From NCBI GenBank assembly GCA_005772945.1, contig SXIE01000356.1:1-34871 (forward strand): a stretch of 34,871 nucleotides of DNA, in the 5' to 3' direction. Positions 15,244-23,786 of this stretch are shown in pieces (the stretch's first letter is position 1; each line of letters opens with the position of its first letter). Under the pieces are notes generated by a model. That model was not told where the DNA came from. It saw only the letters and a list, made by a program, of their open reading frames with translations, and made no database searches. This stretch comes from Pseudomonadota bacterium. GTDB lineage: Bacteria > Myxococcota > UBA9042 > PHBI01. The translations under genes and the position numbers were made by a program.

Positions 15244-17688
15244 TCACCGGCGCTCGCGCTGCGCCGTCGTCGCCTCGCGCATCACCCGCGACTCTTCGCG
15301 CGCCGTCGCGTCTCTGAGCCGCTGCGCCATGACGCGCATCATCCCCAGCGCGACCGCCCCATTGTCCTTCACGATCGTCCGGAAGCGATCCGCCGACAAC
15401 CGATAGACCACGACGTCGGTCGCACACACCGCGCCCGCCGTACGCGTTGCCCCGTCGATGATGGCGATCTCGCCAAGGCAGCGCGACGCCCCTACTTGGC
15501 TGATCACCGTGTGTCCGTGAACGATGTTCACAGCGCCCTCGACGACGATGTACAGCGAGTCGCCGAAGTCGCCCTCGTTGAAGATGGCCGTCTGCACCTT
15601 GAACGTCCGCTTCTCGCACGCCTCGGCGATCGCCAGGAGCTCCATCCCCGCGACTTCCTGAAAGAGCGACACCTGCTTGAGGAACGCGAGGCGCCGCCCG
15701 AGCTGCGACGAGACCCCATCGCGGTCCGCGTCGGGCGCGCTCGCCTCGGGCCCACAATACGCCAGCACCGCGTCGAGCCACGGGTCCGCTCCCGGCTCGG
15801 GCAAGGGCTGCGGCCCGATCTGCGCCTCCGGCGGCGCCCCCGGCGGCGGCGGCGGTCCGGTCGGCGCCTTCACCGGCATTTCGATCATGTCGTCGCCGCC
15901 GGCCGCCAAACGCTTGCCCTGGACGGCCACCGCGTGCAGCGCGATCTCGGCGATCTTGCGCAGCATCTGCGTGGCGATGCTCTGGATCTCGCGATTGGCG
16001 GGTGCCCGCGCCGGGTAGAGGCGCTTGAACACGCGCCAGTAGAGGTCGCCCACCAGCGCCTCGAGCGGCGGATGGTACGCGCCCGCCTCCAGCGCCTCGA
16101 CGCCGATCTTGACCGCGTCGCGGTACGCCGCCGCGAGCCCCTCGCGCAGCTCGACCAGGTCGCGCCGCCACGCCGTCGTCTGCGGCTTCGCGCTCGCGGT
16201 CATGATGCGCGCCTGCAGCCCGTCGACGATCGCCTCGGTCCCGCTGATGGGTTCCAAGAGGTGCCGCATCTCGTTGAGCGCGCGCTGCCCCAGCTCGGCC
16301 CGCTGCCGGAGGAGCCGCCGCCCCGCCAGGTGGTTCTCGACGTCCGCCATCATCTCGGCGACCGAGGGGTAGCGGTCCTCCTTCTTCTTGCTGAGCGCGC
16401 GCATCGCAATCCGCTCGAGCCCCTCGGGGATCTTGCGGTTCGCGTTGCGCCGCGACGGCAGGAGCAGCTCGCCCGTCATCACCGCCTCGAGCGTCTCGTG
16501 CTTGGTCTTGCCGACAAACGGCCGCGCCAGGCACAGCATCGCGTAGAGGATCCCGCCCAGCGCCCAGACGTCCGTGCGCGCGTCGTACTGCGCCATGTCG
16601 CCGACGACCTGCTCGGGCGCCATGAACCCCGGCGTACCGCTCCAGAACTGGGCGCGCGCCTGCCCGGCCCCCGCCTCGCCCATGACAAACGCGAGCCCCC
16701 AATCGACCAACAGCACCTCGCCGTAGTGACCGATGAGGATGTTGTTGGGCTTCAAATCGCAGTGGATGACCTGCCGATCGTGCGCGTAGACGACGCCCTG
16801 GCAGACCTCGATGAAGACCTGCAGCAGCCGGTCGAGATCGAAGCGCGCCTCCATCTCGGGATCGGCCCGCCGAAGCCCTTGCAATGCGGTCCCGAGCGTG
16901 ATGCCGTCGAGCCGCTTCATGACGTAATACGGCCCGAGCTGGTCGCTGTAGCCGAGGTGATAGACCGGCACGATGTTCGGGTGCTCGAGGCCGCCCGTGA
17001 TGATCGCTTCCTCCAGAAACGCGCGGAGCAAGAGCGGGTTCTGGCGATGGTTCTCGTGCAGGACCTTGATGGCGATCGAGCGCCGCAGGTCGCGATCGAC
17101 GCCGAGGAAGACCTGCCCCGCGCCGCCCTCGCCGATCATCCCCCCGAGCGCATACTGCGTGGTCCCGGCGGCATCGAGCGTCGGCCCGTCGCGGTCGAGG
17201 CCGGGGCTCACGGTCGGCTCGATGCCCAGCGTCGAATAGAACTGCGCGAGGCGCGTGCGCGTCTCGGGGCGCGCGGATTCGCGGGTCCGCGAGATGATGC
17301 GGCGATCGCGCGGCGCCTCGAAGGCCCCCTCGGCGAGGTCGGTCTCCTCCTCGCGCAGGCCCTCGAGATCCGTGTGCGAGGTCGGCTCGTTGTCGAGACC
17401 GACACTGGGCTCGGCGCGCGCCGGCGCCGCGTGCGCCGCGAGCGACATCCCCGCGACGTGGACCAGCTCGGACGCCAGAAAGACCTGCGAGTTCGCGGCG
17501 CCCTGCAGCAGCTCGACGATCAGCTCGTCGACCAACTCGGCCGACGACATCCGCGGATCGACGCGCCGCTCGTCGTCCAGGGTGCGCGCGCCGTACAGCG
17601 CCATCACACTGCAGAGCTCGTCCAGGCGCAGCCGGCCCTGCCGGAGCAGCGTGAGCGAGTATTGCAGTGCTTCCTGGAAAACAGGCAC
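15244..17688 (-). CDS. Ser/Thr kinase fused to a C-terminal cyclic-nucleotide-binding domain
   Basis: 814 residues from GTG 17688 (weak RBS). Residues 1-175 form a helical, then acidic and disordered, N-terminal region. The kinase domain runs from about 178 to 455: Gly loop IGEGGAGQVFLG (185-196), Lys208, catalytic loop HCDLKPNNIL with Asp311, DWG (329-331) in place of DFG, and GFMAPEQ (354-360). The HRD arginine is Cys310, a non-RD kinase not expected to need activation-loop phosphorylation in the classical way. A helical spacer (455-600) and Pro-rich linker (603-635) lead to a CAP-family domain (about 665-790) whose phosphate-binding cassette LGEIAIIDGATRTA (738-751) keeps the Glu740 and Arg749 used to hold cyclic nucleotides. 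It is therefore probably regulated by cAMP or cGMP. No DNA-binding helix-turn-helix follows the domain. Confidence 0.92.
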   Translation of the reverse strand: MPVFQEALQYSLTLLRQGRLRLDELCSVMALYGARTLDDERRVDPRMSSAELVDELIVELLQGAANSQVFLASELVHVAGMSLAAHAAPARAEPSVGLDNEPTSHTDLEGLREEETDLAEGAFEAPRDRRIISRTRESARPETRTRLAQFYSTLGIEPTVSPGLDRDGPTLDAAGTTQYALGGMIGEGGAGQVFLGVDRDLRRSIAIKVLHENHRQNPLLLRAFLEEAIITGGLEHPNIVPVYHLGYSDQLGPYYVMKRLDGITLGTALQGLRRADPEMEARFDLDRLLQVFIEVCQGVVYAHDRQVIHCDLKPNNILIGHYGEVLLVDWGLAFVMGEAGAGQARAQFWSGTPGFMAPEQVVGDMAQYDARTDVWALGGILYAMLCLARPFVGKTKHETLEAVMTGELLLPSRRNANRKIPEGLERIAMRALSKKKEDRYPSVAEMMADVENHLAGRRLLRQRAELGQRALNEMRHLLEPISGTEAIVDGLQARIMTASAKPQTTAWRRDLVELREGLAAAYRDAVKIGVEALEAGAYHPPLEALVGDLYWRVFKRLYPARAPANREIQSIATQMLRKIAEIALHAVAVQGKRLAAGGDDMIEMPVKAPTGPPPPPGAPPEAQIGPQPLPEPGADPWLDAVLAYCGPEASAPDADRDGVSSQLGRRLAFLKQVSLFQEVAGMELLAIAEACEKRTFKVQTAIFNEGDFGDSLYIVVEGAVNIVHGHTVISQVGASRCLGEIAIIDGATRTAGAVCATDVVVYRLSADRFRTIVKDNGAVALGMMRVMAQRLRDATAREESRVMREATTAQRERR

Positions 17689-17767
17689 GCCGACTTCTAA
17701 CGCATGCGGGCGTTCCTGGCCAGGAACTCGCCCCGCGCCTGGTCCGCCCGCCTCGCCGTCCTCGTCA

Positions 17768-17801
17768 CCCCATCCCCCCCATCCCCCCCATCCCCATCCC
17801 C
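17768..17801 (-). other. G-quadruplex-prone G-run array after a stop codon
   Basis: On the minus strand, five G-runs of 4, 4, 7, 7 and 4 bases are separated by two-base AT spacers (plus-strand C-runs at 17768-17771, 17774-17780, 17783-17789, 17792-17795 and 17798-17801). The array begins 4 bases beyond the stop of the outer-membrane gene at 17806 and lies 79 bases upstream of the kinase-cNBD start. It satisfies the usual G4 rule of four or more G-tracts with short loops, in DNA or in the mRNA. Confidence 0.7.
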
Positions 17802-17805
17802 ATCG

Positions 17806-18450
17806 TCAGAGGAAGAGGAACAGGCGAATCATGAACTCGTGGTTCTTGAGCGAGAGGAAGTCGTCGATCCCCGGCGCCTGCATCTTGGCGAGCGTGTCGC
17901 CACCCTGGGCCAGCGCGGCCTCGACGCGCGCCACCGTGTTCGACTCGATCGACTTGAGCCCCGGCACCAGGAGAAAGAACGAGGCATCGATGGTCACGTG
18001 GTCCGCCAGGTGGAACTCCATCCCGATGCCCGCGTGGTAGCTGTTGCCGAGCTGGTCGAACTTGACGAGCTCCGACAGCTTGGTGCCGCCGACCCCGACG
18101 CCCAGGTAGAAGGCGACCGTGTCCCCCGAGTACGGGTAGAGCATCGCCGTCAGCCGCATCTTGGCCTTGTACTGCAGCTTGCCTTCCTCGGCCTCGCGCA
18201 AGGAGGAACTCTTGCTGAGGTCGTAGGCGAAGTCGGCGCCGAGGAAGTAGAGGAGCTTGAGGCGAACATTGGCCTGGTTCAGGAAGGCCGTCTCGGCCTT
18301 GGTGTCGGGCCCGCTGGCCTCGTGGATTCCGATGCCGCCGCCGACGCCGAGGGTCACCACCGAGGATCCGTCCGCCTGCGCAGCCCCCGCTCCCGCGAGC
18401 AGAACGCCGACCCCCAGACAAACCGCTATCGTATGGCGCAACCCAGCCAT
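17806..18450 (-). CDS. Predicted outer-membrane beta-barrel protein
   Basis: 214 residues from ATG 18450 behind GGAGGTGA; the frame to 18528 is only an upstream extension. HTIAVCLGVGVLLAGAGAAQA is a Sec signal peptide with an A-Q-A site. The mature part alternates polar and hydrophobic residues in amphipathic strands (VTLGVGGGIGIHEA, VRLKLLYFLGADFAYDL, VAFYLGVGVGGTKL, YHAGIGMEFHLADHVTIDAS) and ends in FMIRLFLFL, with terminal aromatic/hydrophobic residues as in small 8-strand barrels. A helical insert (about residues 175-200) interrupts the last strands. The exact family is not recognised. It is first in the minus-strand run before the kinase-cNBD gene and divergent from the other predicted envelope gene at 18737. 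Confidence 0.8.
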   Translation of the reverse strand: MAGLRHTIAVCLGVGVLLAGAGAAQADGSSVVTLGVGGGIGIHEASGPDTKAETAFLNQANVRLKLLYFLGADFAYDLSKSSSLREAEEGKLQYKAKMRLTAMLYPYSGDTVAFYLGVGVGGTKLSELVKFDQLGNSYHAGIGMEFHLADHVTIDASFFLLVPGLKSIESNTVARVEAALAQGGDTLAKMQAPGIDDFLSLKNHEFMIRLFLFL

Positions 18451-18736
18451 GAACCTCACCTCCCCTGCCCCGCACCCTTTTCCCGCATCCCCTGGGCCCC
18501 TCGGGGCCATCGGTTCCGTCGGTCTCACCTGGATTGGTCGTCAGATCGGCGTGAAAACTTGATGGCTTTTCCCGGCCGGGTTAGCGCACGCCTGAGGCGG
18601 GCCCGCGCTTCGGCTTCCGGGGCGGCTCCGCGGCCGATCCATCACGCGCTCTGCCGCTTGGGACGATTCGGTTACAAACTCGCACCAGACGGCCTCGAAC
18701 AACGGCGGGAACCGCCAACGCGCAAACGAGGATGAC
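18451..18736. other. Divergent intergenic region, probable promoters
   Basis: 286 bases between two divergent predicted outer-membrane genes. It contains the minus-strand RBS GGAGGTGA next to 18450 and a less GC-rich patch near 18551-18572. I see no convincing sigma-70 hexamer pair, no RNA gene and no plausible small ORF. Confidence 0.4.
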
Positions 18737-19819
18737 ATGGACAACCGTGACGACCGGAAAAACGGCTCGGACCTTGGATTCATGCGCCCCGCAGCACGTG
18801 GGCGCGCACCCCGGGCCCTCGGGCTCGTCACGCTGGGCGCCATCGCGGGGGTGCTGCTCGTTGGCCGCCAGGCGGCGCGCGCCGCCGATCCCGCGCTGCT
18901 CCCCAAAGAGGAGGAGGTCAAGAAGGCCAAGGACGAAAAGAAGGAGCAGGGCTGGGACCCGTTCATCCAGATCGGCGCGAGCCTCGCGCTCTCGGGTAGC
19001 AGCAACACGGTCGGGCAGCTCGACGGCAACTCTATCACCGCCGGCCTCAGCCTCCTCGGGCGCCTCGACTTCCTCTGCGCCCGCTGGGACTGGCGCAACA
19101 CGCTGAAGATCGCCGAGGTCTTCACGCGCACCCCGGTCGTCGACGAGTTCATCAAGTCGTCCGATCAGCTCGCCTTCGAGACCATCCTCTACTGGCAGGT
19201 CAGCGACTTCATCGGTCCGTTCGTCAGCGCCAAGCTCGAGACGACCCTCCTCGAGGGCGCCGATGTGCGCGCGGCGCCCGTCGACCACGTGGTCGCGGGC
19301 ACGGTGGTCGACGCCGCCAAGACGCACCACAAGCTCTCGGACGCGTTCCAGCCGCTCGCGCTCAAGCAGGCGATCGGCGCCTATGTGCGGCCGATCAACC
19401 AGAAGGACATCGAGGTCGTCGCCAAGGCGGGCTTCGGCGCCGCCGAGACGTTCGCCGCCGGCGTCGAGATCGTGACCGACGACGCCACCACCGCGGGCGT
19501 CATCGAGCTGACGCGGCTCGAGGACGTCATGCAGGCCGGCGCCGTGGTGGGCATCGAAGCCAAGGGCACCCTCCAAGACGGGCACGTGACCTACACGACG
19601 CACGCCGAGGTCATGTTCCCGTTCATCAACGACGACCCCGGCAAGCGCAGCGTCGGCAAGCTGACCAACGTCGACATCGGCGCGAAGCTCGGGTTCAAGA
19701 TCTTCGATTGGGCCTCGCTCGACTACGAGGTCAAGCTCCTGCGCCAGCCGCAGCTGGTGGACGCCTGGCAAATCCAGCACAGCCTGCTCCTGACCTTCGC
19801 GTTCACGCCGGTCGACTGA
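18737..19819 (+). CDS. Predicted outer-membrane protein, DUF3078-like
   Basis: 360 residues from ATG 18737 (GAGG about 7 bases upstream). A second ATG at 18782 would give a more normal signal peptide (MRPAARGRAPRALGLVTLGA...ARAAD) but has no clear RBS. After the signal comes a short charged segment (LPKEEEVKKAKDEKKEQ), then strand-rich sequence starting WDPFIQIGASLALSGSSNTVG and LSLLGRLDFLCARWDWRNTLKI, which resembles DUF3078-type barrels. The end LLLTFAFTPVD fits a final beta strand. The middle (about residues 160-270) is predicted to be irregular, with an Asp/Thr-rich section. Location is probably the outer membrane; substrate unknown. The next gene on the strand starts 115 bases on with its own RBS. 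Confidence 0.75.
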   Translation: MDNRDDRKNGSDLGFMRPAARGRAPRALGLVTLGAIAGVLLVGRQAARAADPALLPKEEEVKKAKDEKKEQGWDPFIQIGASLALSGSSNTVGQLDGNSITAGLSLLGRLDFLCARWDWRNTLKIAEVFTRTPVVDEFIKSSDQLAFETILYWQVSDFIGPFVSAKLETTLLEGADVRAAPVDHVVAGTVVDAAKTHHKLSDAFQPLALKQAIGAYVRPINQKDIEVVAKAGFGAAETFAAGVEIVTDDATTAGVIELTRLEDVMQAGAVVGIEAKGTLQDGHVTYTTHAEVMFPFINDDPGKRSVGKLTNVDIGAKLGFKIFDWASLDYEVKLLRQPQLVDAWQIQHSLLLTFAFTPVD

Positions 19820-19934
19820 CCTGCCGCCTTGATAGCTTCGCAGCGCCCTCGCCAGCGCGGCACGTCGACGCGTTGACGGAACCACCGAACCCGGCCTAAG
19901 TGGCCGTCACACGCCTGCACCCGAGGAGCACATC

Positions 19935-20528
19935 ATGGCCGCTGTCTACGCCCAATCCCCGTCCGAGCAGCCGCGTCGCTCCGGCGCCCCGAAGGTCTTC
20001 GGGATCCTGTCGATCATCTTCGCCAGCATCATGACCCTGGGGTCCTTCTTCGTGTTCATGGGGACGCTCGCGGCCAACTCACTCGCCGGCATGACCTTTG
20101 GCGGGAGCCGCGAGATGGAGCTCGCCAACGCCTTCAAGGACCAAGTCGCGGGCTTCTACAGCAGCCTCATGTTCCAGCCGCTCATCCTGCTCGTGCTCTC
20201 GGCGATGCTGCTCGCCGTCGGCATCGGCCAAGTGACCTACAAGCGCTGGGCCCAGAAATGGAGTGTCATCTGGGGATGGAGCGCGCTCGCGGCGATCGTG
20301 GCCATGAGCGTCCTCGCGTTCGCCATCCTCGCGCCCGCCTACGACGACCTTTTGGGGCTCGCCAACAAGGTCGGTGGGACGCGCGGTGGTTTCTCGTTCT
20401 CGGGTGGCTTCGGCACCTTCGTCGGCGCCGGTTCGGCCATCACGATGGTGGTCTTCTTGGCGCCCTACCCCATCCTCCTCATCGCCTTCTTCAACGGCAA
20501 GAAGGTCCGCGAGGCGATGACGCGGTAA
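19935..20528 (+). CDS. Four-helix integral membrane protein, unknown function
   Basis: 197 residues from ATG 19935 with GAGGAG about 7 bases upstream. A short polar N-terminus (to about residue 20) precedes four hydrophobic stretches: about 23-46 (VFGILSIIFASIMTLGSFFV), 76-97 (MFQPLILLVLSAMLLAVGIG), 110-134 (VIWGWSALAAIVAMSVLAFA) and 160-187 (FVGAGSAITMVVFLAPYPIL). A Gly/Ser loop (GGTRGGFSFSGGFG) separates the last two, and the C-terminus is basic (NGKKVREAMTR), which suggests it faces the cytoplasm. No catalytic motif is visible. It converges with the MATE gene, leaving 27 bases between the stops. Function is not assigned. Confidence 0.85.
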   Translation: MAAVYAQSPSEQPRRSGAPKVFGILSIIFASIMTLGSFFVFMGTLAANSLAGMTFGGSREMELANAFKDQVAGFYSSLMFQPLILLVLSAMLLAVGIGQVTYKRWAQKWSVIWGWSALAAIVAMSVLAFAILAPAYDDLLGLANKVGGTRGGFSFSGGFGTFVGAGSAITMVVFLAPYPILLIAFFNGKKVREAMTR

Positions 20529-20555
20529 GCGCACGGAGCACACTGCAGCCAGACT

Positions 20556-21962
20556 TCAGTCGGTTGCAGGCTCGAGGCGCACAAGCACCTTGCGCGTGAC
20601 CCAGAGGAAGCGCGCCGTCAGCGCAATGGCCGCCGCGGCGAGCCCGGCGCCGAGGCCGTACCAGAGGCCGACGGCGCCGAGATCGGCCGCGAACGCGAGG
20701 CCGAGCGCAACGGGGAACCCGACGCCCCAGTAGGCGGCGACCGTCAGGACGAACGGGAAGCGAACGTCGCCGGCCCCGCGCCGCGCGCCCGACATGACGG
20801 CCTGGGTGCCGTCGAAGAGCTGATAGAAGGCGGCCGCGACGAGGAGCTGCGCGGCGAGCGCGATCGTCGCGGCGCCGCCCTCGAGGTCGCCCGAGCCCGA
20901 GCCGAAGAGCGCCGCGATGGGCGTCGCAAGCGTCAGAAAGAGGACGGCCGAGAGGCCCATGACCCCGCCGGCCAGGAGCGCGCCGGCTAGGAGGCGCGGG
21001 CGGGCGAGCTCGGGGTGGCCCTCGCCGATGGCGCGCCCGACGCGGGCCGAGGTCGCGCTGGCGATGCCGACCGAGAACATGAATGTGAACGACGTACACT
21101 GAAGCGCGATGGTGTTCGCGGCGCCCGGCACCTTGCCGAGCGTCGAGGCCACGAGGCCGGCGGCGGTGAAGACCCAGAACTCGGCGGCGAGCTGGACGCC
21201 GAGCGGCCACGAGAGCCGGAAGAGCAGGCGCAGATCGACCTTGGGCTCGGGGGTAGTGTCGGCCGCGGCGGCCTCCGCGAGGGGACCCGTGCGCGAGGCC
21301 CGCACGGTCATGAACGTCATGACCGCCATCGCGAGCGAGGTCGCGAGCCCCGAGCCGGCCGCGCCCCAGGTGACGAGCCCATCGACCAACGCGACGTTCG
21401 CGAGCGCGTTGAAGACGTTCGCGACGAGGGCGGCGACAAAGAGCGGGGCGGCGCGCTGCTGGCTCTGGAGGACGCTGCGCGAGGCGAGGAAGACGAGCTG
21501 GAGGACGTTGCCCGGGAAGCGCGCGATGAGGTAAACGACCGCCTCGTCGCGGATGTCGGCATCGACCCCGACCGCGTGTGAAGCGGCTGCGATGCCGATA
21601 GCCCCGAGCGCGAGCGGGATCCCGACCGGCAGCGCCACGCGCTCGCCCGTCTTGGTCCAAGCGCGGGCGCGGCCGAGCTCGCCGGCCCCGAGCGCCTGCG
21701 CGATGAGCGGCTCGAGCGCGTGCGCGAGGCCGAAACCGAAGACGAGCATGCCCATCGAGAGCATGTGGCCAAGGCCGACGCCGGCGAGCGTGACGGTCTG
21801 GTAGTGCCCGACGATGGCGGTGTCGACGAGACCCATCGCCATGACGGCGACCTGCGCGGCGGCCAGCGGGAACGCGAGGCGCGCGGTGGTCCGGAGCTCT
21901 CTCGCGAAGAGCGCGAAGCGCTTGCCCTCGACGAACGCGTCCCCCGCGCCCTTCTTGCTCAC
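20556..21962 (-). CDS. MATE-family multidrug/Na+ or H+ antiporter
   Basis: 468 residues from GTG 21962, which overlaps the upstream TPR gene's TGA as GTGA; the frame continues further upstream only inside that gene. It has the MATE layout: LAFPLAAAQVAVMAMGLVDTAIVGHY in helix 1 (family P-x-x-x-x-Q ... D-T-x-x-V-G-x-x), about twelve hydrophobic helices in two halves, and a second-half start LSWPLGVQLAAEFWVF matching the pseudo-repeat. Length is typical (450-480). MATE proteins export cationic drugs or metabolites in exchange for Na+ or H+. Translational coupling to a TPR protein is unusual and may set the amount made. Substrate cannot be inferred. Confidence 0.92.
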   Translation of the reverse strand: MSKKGAGDAFVEGKRFALFARELRTTARLAFPLAAAQVAVMAMGLVDTAIVGHYQTVTLAGVGLGHMLSMGMLVFGFGLAHALEPLIAQALGAGELGRARAWTKTGERVALPVGIPLALGAIGIAAASHAVGVDADIRDEAVVYLIARFPGNVLQLVFLASRSVLQSQQRAAPLFVAALVANVFNALANVALVDGLVTWGAAGSGLATSLAMAVMTFMTVRASRTGPLAEAAAADTTPEPKVDLRLLFRLSWPLGVQLAAEFWVFTAAGLVASTLGKVPGAANTIALQCTSFTFMFSVGIASATSARVGRAIGEGHPELARPRLLAGALLAGGVMGLSAVLFLTLATPIAALFGSGSGDLEGGAATIALAAQLLVAAAFYQLFDGTQAVMSGARRGAGDVRFPFVLTVAAYWGVGFPVALGLAFAADLGAVGLWYGLGAGLAAAAIALTARFLWVTRKVLVRLEPATD

Positions 21963-22951
21963 GCGGACGGGACCATCGCGAGCAGCTTCGCGTAGCTCTC
22001 TTCGACCTCGTCGCGCGGCAGGTTGCCGGCGTCGAGCGCCGCGTCCGCCTGGGTGCGGCACGCGTCGTAGAAGCGCTTGCCGCGCTCGACGATGCGCGGA
22101 TCGGGCCCGACCAGCCGCAGCACGCGGAAGAGCGCGTCCTCGGCCTGCGCGAAGGACCCAAGCGTCTCCGCGAAACCGACCAGGTTCATCTGCGCCGTCA
22201 CGTAGTGGCTTGCGGCCTCGGGGTCCTTGAACGCCGACGTCTCGAGGCGCTGCCAGGCGTACTCGGACGCCTCGAGCACCTGCGCGAGCGCCTCGCCCGC
22301 GCGCCCGAGCTGCGCGCGCAGACGTGCACCGTGGATGAGGACCTCGGTCTTCAACGCGCGGCCCGTCCCGAGATCCTCGAGGATGAGCACATCGGCAATC
22401 GCCGCCGCCTTGTCGTACATCGCCAGCGCCTCGTCGAGCCGCCCCGCCTGGGTCAGCAGCGTCCCGCGCGCCTGGTGGCTCGCCGCGAAGATGACGCGCC
22501 CGGGTGCCTGCTCGACCTCGGCCAGATAGCGCATCGCCGCTTCGTTGGCGGCCAAGGCCTCATCGAGCTTGCCGAGCCGCTGCGCCACCGAGCACAGATT
22601 GAGGAGCGTCACCCCCCTCGGCAGCGGATGCGGCTTGCCGCCCGCCTTCTGCTCGTCGTCGCGAAAACGCGCCGCTGTGCCAAGGTGAAAATGCGCCTCG
22701 GCGAGCTCGTTCGCGCGCATGGCGAGCTGGCCCTTGGCCTCGTGGATGGCGGCCCCGACGGCCGACCGCAGCGGCGAGGCCTCGGTCCGCCCGAGCGCCG
22801 CGAGGTCCGCCTGCACCTGGTCGAACGTCATCATGGCTTCGTCGAGATGCTGCGCGAAGCTCGGCCACTGGCCTTTTTCCGCGAGCTTCCCGGAGAGCTG
22901 GACGAGCTCGGCGGCGGCCCTGAGTTTGGCTTCTCGCTCTGCGGGTTCCAC
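21959..22951 (-). CDS. TPR-like helical repeat protein
   Basis: 330 residues from GTG 22951 with GGAG 5 bases upstream. It is built of helix pairs with TPR-type spacing and Ala/Gly/Leu positions, for example LLNLCSVAQRLGKLDEALAA (about 117-136), ARGTLLTQAGRLDEALAMYD and AQLGRAGEALAQVLEASEYA, preceded by helices covering residues 5-100. There is no signal peptide, so it is probably a cytoplasmic scaffold. Its stop overlaps the MATE start by 4 bases, so the two are co-translated. It is separated from the STAS gene upstream by 111 bases on the same strand. Partners are not known. Confidence 0.85.
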   Translation of the reverse strand: MEPAEREAKLRAAAELVQLSGKLAEKGQWPSFAQHLDEAMMTFDQVQADLAALGRTEASPLRSAVGAAIHEAKGQLAMRANELAEAHFHLGTAARFRDDEQKAGGKPHPLPRGVTLLNLCSVAQRLGKLDEALAANEAAMRYLAEVEQAPGRVIFAASHQARGTLLTQAGRLDEALAMYDKAAAIADVLILEDLGTGRALKTEVLIHGARLRAQLGRAGEALAQVLEASEYAWQRLETSAFKDPEAASHYVTAQMNLVGFAETLGSFAQAEDALFRVLRLVGPDPRIVERGKRFYDACRTQADAALDAGNLPRDEVEESYAKLLAMVPSA

Positions 22952-23062
22952 GGCGACTCCAGCGTGAGGGTGCGATCTCGTCGAGCGCGCATGCCATCGC
23001 CGGTTCGCCCTTTCATTGCAAGGCCAAACACCCGCGACCCGCCACGTCCCCCCACGCCCACG

Positions 23063-23545
23063 TCAGCGCGGATGACGCTCGTTCGGCCACCCGAGGAACG
23101 CCAGCGCGTCCTCGCGGCGCTGCCCGAAGTGCGCCTTCTTTCCCATCCCGGCGATGGTCATGACGGCGCGCGCCAGCCCCATGTCGAACGGGCTGCCGCC
23201 GAACATGGCCACCTTGTCGATGGTCTTGCGGGTGCTGAGCAGCCACTTGCCGAGCACGAACTGCGAGCGCAGCGGCGCCCCGTCGAGGCGCCTCATATCG
23301 ACCAGCGCCGAGATGATCTTGCCCGGCCCGAGCTCGGCCCGGACGCTGTCGGCCAGCGTGATGACGGCGCGCGCCCCGTCCATCGTGCCCTTGCCGTCGA
23401 AGACCATGACCGAACGCAGCATCGCGTCGACGTCCATATGGATCGTCTGGATCCCGTCGGTCCACTCACGCCGGATGAGGGCGGCGTCCGCCGGAGCGGT
23501 GAACGGTTCGGAGGCGAGACTTCCACCCAATGCGTCACTCGACAT
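23063..23545 (-). CDS. STAS/SpoIIAA-like domain protein
   Basis: 160 residues from ATG 23545 behind GAGGAG; the frame to 23641 adds an upstream extension without an RBS. A disordered start (to about residue 28) leads into alternating strands and helices: IQTIHMDVDAMLR, ARAVITLADSVRAEL, KIISALVDMRRLDGAP, RSQFVLGKWLLSTR, KVAMFGGSPFDMGLARAVMTI and EDALAFLGW. This is the layout of SpoIIAA-like (STAS superfamily) single-domain proteins common in myxobacteria. It may bind a partner, possibly under phosphorylation control, but the phospho-acceptor cannot be read from sequence. It is divergent from the kinase at 23787, with 241 bases between. Confidence 0.75.
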   Translation of the reverse strand: MSSDALGGSLASEPFTAPADAALIRREWTDGIQTIHMDVDAMLRSVMVFDGKGTMDGARAVITLADSVRAELGPGKIISALVDMRRLDGAPLRSQFVLGKWLLSTRKTIDKVAMFGGSPFDMGLARAVMTIAGMGKKAHFGQRREDALAFLGWPNERHPR

Positions 23546-23653
23546 GGCGGGCTCCTCGAGCACTTGCGCGCCCCACCACGGGTGCGTGCATTTTGACACT
23601 ACCCCACACCGGCCGGGAATCGAAGCGCGGGACCATTGCAAAGAAATGTCTCA

Positions 23654-23683
23654 AGATGATCCGCGCAAGTGCCGAAATCATCT
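23654..23683. repeat. Inverted repeat upstream of the kinase gene
   Basis: AGATGAT (23654-23660) and ATCATCT (23677-23683) are perfect 7-bp arms with a 16-base spacer, in the comparatively AT-rich STAS/kinase divergent region and 104 bases before the kinase GTG. It may be an operator or a 5'-leader hairpin; no consensus is recognised. Confidence 0.4.
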
Positions 23684-23786
23684 GAAGACCGCATCGGACC
23701 GCGTTCCGCGCGACCTGCGGCCGCTCTCACGGAACGGGACCGTGAGCAAAACACCATGCAGGCGCGGCGCGTGGTTGGAGGCATGG

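Noticed and set aside
15496..17700. Plus-strand open frame of 734 codons opposite the kinase-cNBD gene
   Set aside because: Arg/Asp/Leu-rich shadow with no domain; the minus-strand gene has complete kinase and cNBD motifs.
23646..23786. ATG 23646 as start of the pseudoATPase kinase
   Set aside because: In frame, but without a clear RBS and with low GC3; GTG 23787 has GGAGG at 5 bases.
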